Made by a program: the position numbers and the translations under genes. Below, piece by piece: positions 1 through 6,059 of a DNA stretch of 64,000 nucleotides. Within the stretch, counting starts at the first letter, position 1, and each line of letters starts with the position of its first letter. The notes beneath the pieces were generated by a model, which ran no database searches, was not told where the DNA came from, and worked only from the letters and a program-made list of their open reading frames with translations. Source of the stretch: Bacillota bacterium (GTDB taxonomy: Bacteria; Bacillota_A; Clostridia; Lachnospirales; Lachnospiraceae); contig JAEZTQ010000093.1 in NCBI GenBank assembly GCA_023443625.1, forward strand, positions 186,001 through 250,000. The letters run 5' to 3'.

Positions 1-536
1 ATACCGTACCTATTGCCATCTATATCACATGCCCCTGTGATCTTTGCACCATCAAGGGTAAGGGTGCTGGAGGATGGGTTGTAGATGACGGTTCCTGTAA
101 TAGCTGAACCGGTTACACTATTCATATTGTCACTGGTCACCTCCACGCCGCCTACCCATACTCCATAGCTAGTGGCGGCCGAGCTGTTAGCTGCTAGCTC
201 CAAAGAGTAAGCTTCTTCCGTAGCTTCCATGTCCTCGTCTGGGCTTCCGGTATCCTGAAGGGATTCCTCATCCGAGCTTCCAGTACCTTGAACAGATTCC
301 TCGTCTGGACTTCCAGTATCCTGAAGGGATTCCTCGTCCGGGCTTTCGGTATCCTGAATAGATTCCTCGTCCGGGCTTCCAGTATCCTGAAGGGATTCCT
401 CACCAGCAATCACGTCTGTTCCCGTGTTGGTCAGGGTTTCCATGGTCGTATGCATTTCTTCCGCCGTTGCCGAAACTGGCAGCATGGTACACACCATGCA
501 CAGCACAAGAAATATACTTAGTATTTTTTTTCTCAT
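1..536 (-). CDS. Secreted repeat-containing surface protein, partial (C-terminus beyond window)
   Basis: An open frame of 178 codons starts at an ATG at 534-536 behind an AAGGAGGAG site and runs off the left edge without a stop. Residues 1-25 form a signal peptide (MRKK, hydrophobic core, cleavage after ATA). Residues 46-100 are five 11-residue acidic repeats of the type EESLQDTGSPD. From about residue 123 the sequence (YGVWVGGVEVTSDN..., then YNPSSSTLTLDGAKITGA) resembles the beta-sandwich modules of Clostridial surface proteins. It is probably exported and wall-associated through parts not visible here. Its function is unknown. The reading frame is fixed by the signal peptide; other long frames across the repeats are shadows. 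Confidence 0.85.
   Translation of the reverse strand, partial: MRKKILSIFLVLCMVCTMLPVSATAEEMHTTMETLTNTGTDVIAGEESLQDTGSPDEESIQDTESPDEESLQDTGSPDEESVQGTGSSDEESLQDTGSPDEDMEATEEAYSLELAANSSAATSYGVWVGGVEVTSDNMNSVTGSAITGTVIYNPSSSTLTLDGAKITGACDIDGNRYG
237..401 (-). repeat. Five in-frame 33-bp tandem repeats
   Basis: Five consecutive 33-bp units encode EESLQDTGSPD and close variants (EESIQDTESPD, EESVQGTGSSD). They form an acidic linker between the signal peptide and the beta-rich domain of the surface protein. Because units are exact multiples of three, gain or loss of copies would change only linker length. Confidence 0.9.
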
Positions 537-673
537 GTTCGTACTCCTCCTTAAAAACTTTTGTCTTTTGGGTTAGTTGACTTTACTACTCCTCTACACT
601 AGTTATAATCTCTCCTCACCCTTCAGCAGAATTGGCAGCGAATACTGGTATAAAGTCAAAATACAGCTTTATG

Positions 674-1003
674 TTATATACCTGAATGCTCCTTTCCTAC
701 TGGGTGAAACCCCAAAATATATGCGGGTATACGGTTCATTGGTCTTTTTAACAGGGCGTTATAGTTCTTTTCCACCTCCCGATATACCATGAGCTTATTC
801 TCTAATATTTTCTGTGCTGCTGTATCATTTTCACCTCCGCGTTCCTGCATATACAATCTACGATGCATTTGCACCTGCTCGCTGATGATATTAAGACTCT
901 TCTGCTTTGCAGATAGTTCCTTGAAACTTACAATAAACCACAACGTAACAAATGCTGCCACACACATTCCTGCAATAAACCAACCAAGGGTGGCTGCAGT
1001 CAT
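674..1003 (-). CDS. Small single-pass membrane protein, unknown function
   Basis: This 109-residue protein starts at ATG 1003 behind a very strong AAGGGGGG site. Residues 5-26 form one transmembrane helix, followed by a charged, mostly helical cytoplasmic tail with YMQERGGENDTAAQKILENK and, near the end, KRPMNRIPAYILGFHP. I recognise no enzymatic motif. The gene stands alone behind a promoter carrying two 15-bp direct repeats that look like a LytTR-regulator operator. A dead copy of the same gene start and operator lies at 2393-2563. I infer a protein produced on command of a LytTR regulator, perhaps in peptide signalling or membrane stress, but the sequence does not settle this. Confidence 0.8.
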   Translation of the reverse strand: MTAATLGWFIAGMCVAAFVTLWFIVSFKELSAKQKSLNIISEQVQMHRRLYMQERGGENDTAAQKILENKLMVYREVEKNYNALLKRPMNRIPAYILGFHPVGKEHSGI

Positions 1004-1048
1004 AGAACATCCCCCCTTTTTCTTGTAAAATCTATATCAATCGACAAT

Positions 1049-1116
1049 ATAATATCAGTTTTATCCCTATATAAACCATTTACCGCACGAATCGTGTCTC
1101 CTACCGCACGAATCGT
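1049..1116 (-). promoter_or_regulatory. LytTR-like direct-repeat operator and promoter
   Basis: The 15-mer TACCGCACGAATCGT occurs at 1081-1095 and again at 1102-1116, 21 bp start to start (two helical turns). That spacing is the one known for LytTR-family regulators such as AgrA and ComE. Downstream on the minus strand lies a -10-like TATTAT (1049-1054) with no good -35, as expected for an activator-dependent promoter. The start codon of the small membrane protein is 78 bp away. Binding is inferred. Confidence 0.6.
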
Positions 1117-1484
1117 AATTTAGGATTCTTAATGTCCCATCAATTGAAATATTATGAAGCCACTTTTGTATTGGTTGTTTGTTTGAGATAGATGAAGCAA
1201 CTCCTTTCGTTTTCTGCAAAATATTGATGAGCATCACCTCAATAAGTTCTACTACTTCGTCAAGTCTCTGTTGTAATGCGTCTTTTTCTGGCTACACAGG
1301 ATGACCCTGCTCTTTCTACTATCATTAGACGTTTACAAACCGACCATTGTATTTTTATTACCATTCACTAAAGAAACTCAACTACTTCAATATCTCTTTC
1401 TACCGACAAATCATGATATTCATTTTTGCAACGAATTAATGGTTTCGTTACTTCTATGGGGTTGATATAAACTATATTACCTAC
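1117..1484. other. Intergenic stretch with no supportable gene
   Basis: No ORF with a credible start and ribosome site is present. On the minus strand a stop-free stretch beginning PEKDALQQRLDEVVELIEVM and running into the operator at 1081 looks protein-like and could be the remains of a decayed gene, but it has no start and I cannot name a family. Confidence 0.4.
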
Positions 1485-2219
1485 TTATTCATTATTTAAT
1501 CGAATTTCACTGCCAATATAGTAGTCGATAATATTATTTACAAAAATCTGACAAATATATGGATCCAGATGATTGAAGCTATTTGCTTGTATTTCCTCAA
1601 CCGCTTTTAAAGGTGAATTCTTTTTGCTATATGCCTTGGTAGCTGTGATTGCATCAAATGTATCAGCTATTGCTATTATTCTACCGAATAAATTGATTTT
1701 TTCTCCCTTTAACCCCAAGGGATATCCTGTTCCATCCATTCTTTCATGATGGAATAAAACACCTTGTAGCACTTCCGAATCGAATGCGTTGACCCTATCT
1801 AATATTTTATAGCCTATGACCGGATGAGATTTCATCTTCTCCATCTCTTCTAATGTTAATGTTTCAGCCTTATTTAATAGACTATCTTTAATCTTTGCTT
1901 TCCCAATATCATGTAAAAGTCCTGCGCAAACCAGGTTTCCTAATTTAAAATAATCCAAATTCAGCCATTTGCCAATGACAAATGATATGAAAGCTACATT
2001 AGCCGGATGAGAATGCATATAAGGGTTTTTATCCTGAACACTGTTTAGAAATGTTAATATATTCGTATCATCATTTAGATATTTACAAATTTGAACGGAA
2101 CACATTTCAACAGGATTTAGATATAATTTTCTGCCAAACCTGATATCTTCCACAATATTACGCGAAATTCTTATTGCTTGATTATAAATCTCTTCTAAAC
2201 TAAACATAATAATAACCAT
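1485..2219 (-). CDS. HD-GYP domain phosphodiesterase
   Basis: This 244-residue protein has the full HD-GYP signature. HD is at residues 103-104 (LLHDIGK), then FHHERMDGTGYP around 157-167, and IIAIADTFDAITATKAYSK after that. The family hydrolyses cyclic di-GMP (or cyclic dinucleotides) using a metal centre in the cytoplasm. There is no receiver or transmembrane sensor domain, only about 70 N-terminal residues of unknown role. The start is uncertain: ATG 2219 lies 1 nt after AGAAAGG, while ATG 2207 (MFSLEEIYN) lies 13 nt after it. The region upstream is a double-hairpin repeat that ends in this ribosome site. Confidence 0.92.
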   Translation of the reverse strand: MVIIMFSLEEIYNQAIRISRNIVEDIRFGRKLYLNPVEMCSVQICKYLNDDTNILTFLNSVQDKNPYMHSHPANVAFISFVIGKWLNLDYFKLGNLVCAGLLHDIGKAKIKDSLLNKAETLTLEEMEKMKSHPVIGYKILDRVNAFDSEVLQGVLFHHERMDGTGYPLGLKGEKINLFGRIIAIADTFDAITATKAYSKKNSPLKAVEEIQANSFNHLDPYICQIFVNNIIDYYIGSEIRLNNE

Positions 2220-2384
2220 GCCTTTCTCAATACTTGCAAACTTTGGGCCGCAGGCACAAATTTGCGTGTGAAAAATTTAGCATTCACACTAACAGTACAT
2301 GCCTTCCCTTTGAGTTAGTTTGTGCCGAGGATTACGCAGGCACAAACTTCTAGGTGTGAATTATGCTTTTTAATAATTCACACT
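2220..2384 (-). repeat. Two units of the double-hairpin repeat family upstream of the HD-GYP gene
   Basis: Reading on the minus strand, a canonical unit starts with hairpin I (GTGTGAATTAT ... ATAATTCACAC, 2354-2383). It continues with hairpin II (AGTTTGTGCC ... GGCACAAACT, about 2316-2349) and the tail AAAGGGAAGGCATG. A diverged second unit (short GTGTGAA/TTCACAC hairpin, then GCAAATTTGTGCC ... GTTTGC) ends in GAGAAAGGCATG, which is the ribosome site and first ATG of the HD-GYP gene. The family recurs at 3014, 18075, 48349 and in triplicate at 55497. Confidence 0.85.
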
Positions 2385-2392
2385 ACTCTCCT

Positions 2393-2452
2393 TTAAACTA
2401 TGCAAATAATGTTCACTATATCTGCAAACCAGCCAAGGGTAGCTTCTTCCAT
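2393..2452 (-). pseudogene. Truncated copy of the 674-1003 membrane-protein gene start
   Basis: From ATG 2452 the frame reads MEEATLGWF, matching MTAATLGWF of the 674-1003 protein. It then loses similarity and stops after 19 codons. The AAGGGGGG ribosome site of the parent has decayed to AATGGTAGTG. Homology ends about ten bases from a double-hairpin repeat unit (2384), which marks the breakpoint. Confidence 0.75.
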
Positions 2453-2493
2453 AGAACATCACTACCATTTTTGTAAACTCTCTTTCATTTGAC

Positions 2494-2563
2494 ATAATAT
2501 ATCAATTTATTCCTTACAAAAACCATTTACCGCACGAATCGTATCTCCTACCGCACGAATCGT
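2494..2563 (-). promoter_or_regulatory. Second copy of the LytTR-like operator/promoter
   Basis: TACCGCACGAATCGT is repeated at 2528-2542 and 2549-2563, again 21 bp apart, and TATTAT lies at 2494-2499. The operator is exact, whereas the spacer to the start codon has drifted and the gene behind it is dead. It may still fire and drive the HD-GYP gene, which lies 280 bp downstream on the same strand. Confidence 0.6.
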
Positions 2564-2612
2564 AATTTCTTAATTTGGTTGCTCCAAAAGAAGCAACTTC
2601 CTCTATAACATG

Positions 2613-2651
2613 AAAAAAGCCACCTTAAAGGGCTAACCCCTTAAAGGTGGC
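2613..2651 (-). terminator. Intrinsic terminator after the GyrI-like remnant
   Basis: A 14-bp stem (GCCACCTTAAAGGG with CCCTTAAAGGTGGC, one mismatch, 5-nt loop) is followed on the minus strand by TTTTTT. Confidence 0.85.
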
Positions 2652-2666
2652 AAATCCAAATTTCTC

Positions 2667-3011
2667 TTATGCTTTTTCTACCGGTACCCATATTTCACTG
2701 TAATTCTCCTCAGGAATCCCCTTTAGAGTATACATTTCAATATTATATTTTCCTGCCAGCTTATATTCCTTACAGTTGGGAAGCCACTCAGACCATATCT
2801 TAGTATTGACATCCTGTAAAACCTTTGGAAGAGCTCCACGGCAAGGGAATACTGCCCATGTCCCAGCAGGAATTAACCTTGTGACACAGCCCTCTGGAAT
2901 CTCCTTCCATGGAATATAATTATCCGCTATAAGATATTCAAAATCCTTCCCCTCTAAATCCATACAGATTCCATACATTCCACAGATTTCTCTTTCATCT
3001 CCTGCACACAT
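2667..3011 (-). pseudogene. 5'-truncated AraC/GyrI-like effector-binding domain
   Basis: The 114 codons match only the C-terminal part of GyrI-like (AraC-type effector-binding) domains. Visible features are GICMDLEGKDFEYLIAD, an IPAGTWAVFPCRG strand, KIWSEWLPN and the terminal EIWVPVEKA. The usual N-terminal AraC helix-turn-helix and the first half of the ligand domain are absent. The ATG at 3011 has no ribosome site, and a double-hairpin repeat fragment begins immediately upstream at 3014. I read this as a regulator gene cut by a deletion or insertion at that repeat. A terminator remains downstream. Confidence 0.75.
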
Positions 3012-3013
3012 AT

Positions 3014-3046
3014 TTTGTGCCGAGGATTACGCAGGCACAAACTTCT
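3014..3046 (-). repeat. Fragment of the double-hairpin repeat family (hairpin II only)
   Basis: TTTGTGCC (3014-3021) pairs with GGCACAAA (3034-3041) around the conserved loop GAGGATTACGCA, followed by CTTCT as in the full units at 2354 and 55497. It lies exactly at the 5' break of the GyrI-like remnant. Confidence 0.8.
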
Positions 3047-3143
3047 TATTAGCAAATATTGCTGTTAGCTCCATGAAATCAAGTATTCTCCTAGTTATTG
3101 GTCAAGCAAGGATATAACTTTTGAAGTTATAAAAAGGAAGTAA

Positions 3144-3182
3144 AATATTGCCCTCAAAGTCAGTGACAATGAGGGCAATATT
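3144..3182. terminator. Orphan terminator-like hairpin
   Basis: AATATTGCCCTCA (3144-3156) pairs perfectly with TGAGGGCAATATT (3170-3182). No gene ends here now: the flanking genes both start away from it. It is probably a leftover of a gene lost in the rearrangement that truncated the GyrI-like gene. Confidence 0.6.
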
Positions 3183-3287
3183 TATTTGTGCACATTGATT
3201 TCGCTTTTCACATACTCTTCTTCTGGATTTAGAAATAAATATGTGCGTAACACAATACATTGATTTTGTATTTGGTGACACCCTCCA

Positions 3288-3316
3288 TTGAATTTAATTC
3301 TTGTTTTTACTATGAT
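3288..3316 (+). promoter_or_regulatory. Sigma-A promoter of the CPBP-LytTR operon
   Basis: -35 TTGAAT (3288-3293), a 17-bp spacer and -10 TATGAT (3311-3316) lie 25 bp before the CPBP start codon, which has a GAGGTG site. Confidence 0.7.
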
Positions 3317-3340
3317 AAAGCAAAAACTGAGGTGTAAACA

Positions 3341-4198
3341 ATGAAAGCAAAATCGAAACCAATCATAAAAACTGTATTTGTTATTATAATATGGATATCC
3401 GCTTTAATCATCGGGAAAATGGCAGGTGCATTCATCGTAGGTGAAGCGGCTGAACAGGAATTAGCTGCTAGTTTTATTTCAAGTGCAATCTTATATTCCT
3501 TCGTTACATTGATCCTTCTTCTTTTAATCAAAATCATGAAACTTAATTCTGTTGCGGAGGATCTAAGGATAATCAACTTCCGCTTGGGATTGTTTCCTCT
3601 GCTGGCATTATTTCTATGCTTCGCCGGAGATATCTTTTTATTTTTCAAATTTGTAAATCTAATTACAGGCCAAGATTTTCTTAATTGGAACAAATTAGTA
3701 TTCTCCGGCCCATTTTCCTTGTTATTAGCTCTATTTGTTTATGCTACGGTAGGTTTCTCGGAGGAATTATGCTTTCGAGGCATCCTGCTCAAATTCTGGT
3801 TGATTCATTTTACAGACAATAATAACGGTAGAATAAAAGCAGCTTTCCTAACTTCCATGCTGTTTGGATTGGTCCACCTGGTGAACTTATCCAACGGTCT
3901 TAACGCCGCCAATGTAATCTATACCTTAGCCCAAATTCTCTTTGCAACAATGTATGGAATTTTTTTCTCAGCAATCCTTTATAAAACGAAATCCATATGG
4001 TTATGCGGGTTAATTCATGGTATGATTAATTTTGTAGGAAATATCTCCGATATTTTCATACTGAAGCAGGTTATGGATTCCGTGCCGGCCAGTATACTCA
4101 CCGGCTATTCTGGGCTAGTAAGTATCATTACTATACTGGCAATCTCTCCCGGATTCTTTTGGGCCATCCACTTTATGCTAAGGAAATATAAAAAATGA
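3341..4198 (+). CDS. CPBP-family intramembrane metalloprotease
   Basis: This 285-residue polytopic membrane protein has the CPBP/Abi catalytic signature: EELCFRG (EExxxR motif, about residues 141-147), FGLVH (FxxxH, about 175-179) and a third conserved His in GLIHGMINF. Relatives process prenylated proteins or confer immunity to bacteriocins. The start is ATG 3341 with GAGGTG upstream. It is followed after 12 bp by a LytTR regulator and then a small membrane protein, presumably one operon. That context favours a role in responding to, or immunity against, membrane-active peptides (inference). Confidence 0.9.
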   Translation: MKAKSKPIIKTVFVIIIWISALIIGKMAGAFIVGEAAEQELAASFISSAILYSFVTLILLLLIKIMKLNSVAEDLRIINFRLGLFPLLALFLCFAGDIFLFFKFVNLITGQDFLNWNKLVFSGPFSLLLALFVYATVGFSEELCFRGILLKFWLIHFTDNNNGRIKAAFLTSMLFGLVHLVNLSNGLNAANVIYTLAQILFATMYGIFFSAILYKTKSIWLCGLIHGMINFVGNISDIFILKQVMDSVPASILTGYSGLVSIITILAISPGFFWAIHFMLRKYKK

Positions 4199-4210
4199 TG
4201 GAGATCAAAT

Positions 4211-4642
4211 ATGAAGCTCACTCTTAAGGAAGAAAAGAAACATGAACTGGAAGTAATCATTATCTATCCTGAACTGGACTTTAATGTAAAACAATTGATT
4301 GATCGGGTAAAGGGGTTTAATCAATCCATGTCTGTTTATGGAGAAGTCGGCTCCTGTCGTATCAATATATCCCATATCTATTACATAGATACCGTTGATC
4401 GAAAAGTGTTCATCTACACAGAGAACGAGCTATACCGGTCAAACAAAAAACTCTATCAGCTGGAAGCTGAATTGAAGGAATATGGCTTTGTTAAAGTAAA
4501 TAAAGCATGTCTTTTAAATAGAAACAAGCTTAAAGCTTTGAAAAATGTGTATAACAGTCGTTTAGAAGCTGAACTCATCAATGGTGATAAAATCAATGTA
4601 TCAAGAACCTATCTCCCAAACATAAAAAAATCACTTTTATAG
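4211..4642 (+). CDS. Stand-alone LytTR DNA-binding regulator
   Basis: This 143-residue protein has a C-terminal LytTR domain (about residues 45-143), with the pattern IYYIDTVDRKVFIYT, FVKVNKACLLNRNKL, NGDKINVSRTYLPNIKKSL. There is no receiver domain. LytTR proteins bind tandem direct repeats. A LytTR protein without a receiver followed by a membrane protein is the arrangement of LytTR regulatory systems (HdrRM/BrsRM type), in which the membrane partner restrains the regulator. The ribosome site is GGAGATCAAAT. Whether it binds the operators at 1081 and 2528 is untested. Confidence 0.92.
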   Translation: MKLTLKEEKKHELEVIIIYPELDFNVKQLIDRVKGFNQSMSVYGEVGSCRINISHIYYIDTVDRKVFIYTENELYRSNKKLYQLEAELKEYGFVKVNKACLLNRNKLKALKNVYNSRLEAELINGDKINVSRTYLPNIKKSLL

Positions 4643-4653
4643 GAGGATAACCA

Positions 4654-5064
4654 ATGAAAAGATATATCAACAGATTTCCTCTAATACTAATTTACAGTTT
4701 CTGCCTTGTTGGAGTATCGCTATTCTGGGTTAATTTTGCGGAAGCACTCTTCTTTGATACCGGCTGGTGGAAAGAATTTGAGACTCACGGATCCATATTG
4801 TTGTATGCTATTATTCTTTTTAGCATATACTGGGTCATTGAGGGGATTGGATTAACGAATTATTTATTTGAGTTATCGATAGAGTTTGGTATCTTTATTG
4901 TTCTCTATCTCATCTTCGGCCATCTATTCCACTGGTATGACTTAAAGAACTGGTGGGCTATGCCAATTCAGTGCATTCCGGTCTTTGCAATTACTTATTT
5001 ATTCAGATTGCATCATATCAATCAAGATATTGGCTTCATTAATTCTAAGCTAAACGGTGAATGA
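4654..5064 (+). CDS. DUF3021-like four-helix membrane protein, partner of the LytTR regulator
   Basis: This 136-residue protein has four predicted transmembrane segments (about residues 8-28, 46-68, 78-94, 103-120) and a short charged C-terminus (LHHINQDIGFINSKLNGE). It follows the LytTR gene by 11 bp with an AGGAGGA site. Small four-helix proteins in this position belong to the DUF3021 group and are thought to inhibit their cognate LytTR protein at the membrane. The assignment rests on topology and gene order more than on diagnostic residues. Confidence 0.75.
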   Translation: MKRYINRFPLILIYSFCLVGVSLFWVNFAEALFFDTGWWKEFETHGSILLYAIILFSIYWVIEGIGLTNYLFELSIEFGIFIVLYLIFGHLFHWYDLKNWWAMPIQCIPVFAITYLFRLHHINQDIGFINSKLNGE

Positions 5065-5117
5065 AACTGATTAACTTTAAAATGTCGTAGGCTCGAATCT
5101 AACTTCCCTTGGGTAGT

Positions 5118-5148
5118 GAAAAAGAGCCCATACTTATGTATGAACTCT
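5118..5148 (-). terminator. Terminator of the tRNA-Trp transcript
   Basis: On the minus strand AGAGTTCATAC pairs with GTATGGGCTCT (with G-U pairs) around ATAA and is followed by TTTTTC. The plus-strand version, needed for the DUF3021 gene, is weaker because the G-U pairs become mismatches. Confidence 0.7.
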
Positions 5149-5158
5149 TTCTTCGTTA

Positions 5159-5231
5159 CAGGGGCAGTAGGATTTGAACCCACGACCTGCGGTTTTGGAG
5201 ACCGTTATTCTACCAGCTGAACTATACCCCT
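5159..5231 (-). tRNA. tRNA-Trp (anticodon CCA)
   Basis: A 73-nt cloverleaf. The acceptor stem AGGGGTA pairs with TGCCCCT. The D-arm is followed by the anticodon arm ACGGT-CTCCAAA-ACCGC (anticodon CCA, with an A-C mismatch at 27-43). The T-arm GTGGGTTCAAATCCTAC carries GTTCAAA. The discriminator is G and the 3' CCA is not encoded. It stands alone with its own promoter and terminator. Confidence 0.95.
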
Positions 5232-5281
5232 AAATATTAGTACGGTCTCAATATCTCGTACTATTTTGACCGTGCTTGATA

Positions 5282-5310
5282 AGTATAATATGATTATAAA
5301 GAAAAGTCAA
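5282..5310 (-). promoter_or_regulatory. tRNA-Trp promoter
   Basis: On the minus strand TTGACT (5305-5310), a 17-bp spacer and TATACT (5282-5287) lie about 50 bp before the mature tRNA 5' end. Confidence 0.8.
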
Positions 5311-5568
5311 GCAGTTTTTGAAAAACCGAACAAAGGCTTACAATATAAGGCTTTCATAGCTTTTTGTGGGGATTTTTACATTATCTTTTCATTCCTTTTG
5401 GCAGGACTTTAAGATTTATATAAGTACCTTTAAGCACAACATCTAGTATGTTTACGAATGAAGTTAATTATATTAAATATGCATTTCGAAAGATTTCCTG
5501 CATCTTTATATTTCCTGCTATCCTATATTAATCCATTCCTTATTGTATTTATCTTTTATAACTATCAC

Positions 5569-6030
5569 CTATTCAACACTTGCCATTACTAGTTCTTCAC
5601 AGGCAAGTACCGAATTGACACATTCACCTACATTACCAAGGCAAATCTTAACGGATTCTTCCAATTCCTTTTGTACTTCGACTTCTTCTTCTAGTTTATG
5701 GGCTAAATCACTTACACCAGCGGAAGCCTCAGATATATTAGCAAATACTTGATTGAGTTCTTCAAGCACACCCGCCATATCCTTGTTCTTAATTATATCC
5801 ATACAAGGATTATCCATGAGAGATCGGCAACAATCCATCAGTTTACCAGCTAAGAGACTACCCTCTCTTGTAAACCTCAGCACATCATCTGATGTATTCA
5901 TTATTTCATAAGCACTTTTCTCCATGGTCAGTTGAGAAGCGTCCCAAGCTTCCATTTTAGTTGTTACATTGGTCATACATTCCTGAGCTGACGCAAGAAG
6001 TATTAATCTTTCACGTATCTCATCCTTCAT
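5569..6030 (-). CDS. Helical coiled-coil protein of unknown function, end of the clpC-radA operon
   Basis: This 153-residue soluble protein is predicted to be nearly all helix, with coiled-coil segments rich in E/K/L (VSDLAHKLEEEVEVQKELEE) and several cysteines (ECMTN, MDCCRS, VKICLGNVGECVN, ACEEL). It has no signal peptide or transmembrane segment. It starts 29 bp after the radA stop with an AAGGGGAG site, so it is the last gene of the stress operon. The pattern loosely recalls signalling domains of chemoreceptors, but there is no methyl-acceptor core and I do not assign a function. Confidence 0.8.
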   Translation of the reverse strand: MKDEIRERLILLASAQECMTNVTTKMEAWDASQLTMEKSAYEIMNTSDDVLRFTREGSLLAGKLMDCCRSLMDNPCMDIIKNKDMAGVLEELNQVFANISEASAGVSDLAHKLEEEVEVQKELEESVKICLGNVGECVNSVLACEELVMASVE

Positions 6031-6059
6031 TCGTATCTCCCCTTGATATTACGAAATCT

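Noticed and set aside
194..409. Arg-rich minus-strand frame (MLVRNPFRILEARTRN...) across the 33-bp repeats
   Set aside because: The frame that joins a signal peptide, the acidic repeats and the beta-domain explains the locus; this one is a repeat-generated shadow without a ribosome site.
1117..1484. A protein gene in this gap
   Set aside because: Protein-like stretches exist in two minus-strand frames but are broken by stops and lack starts; no family could be named.
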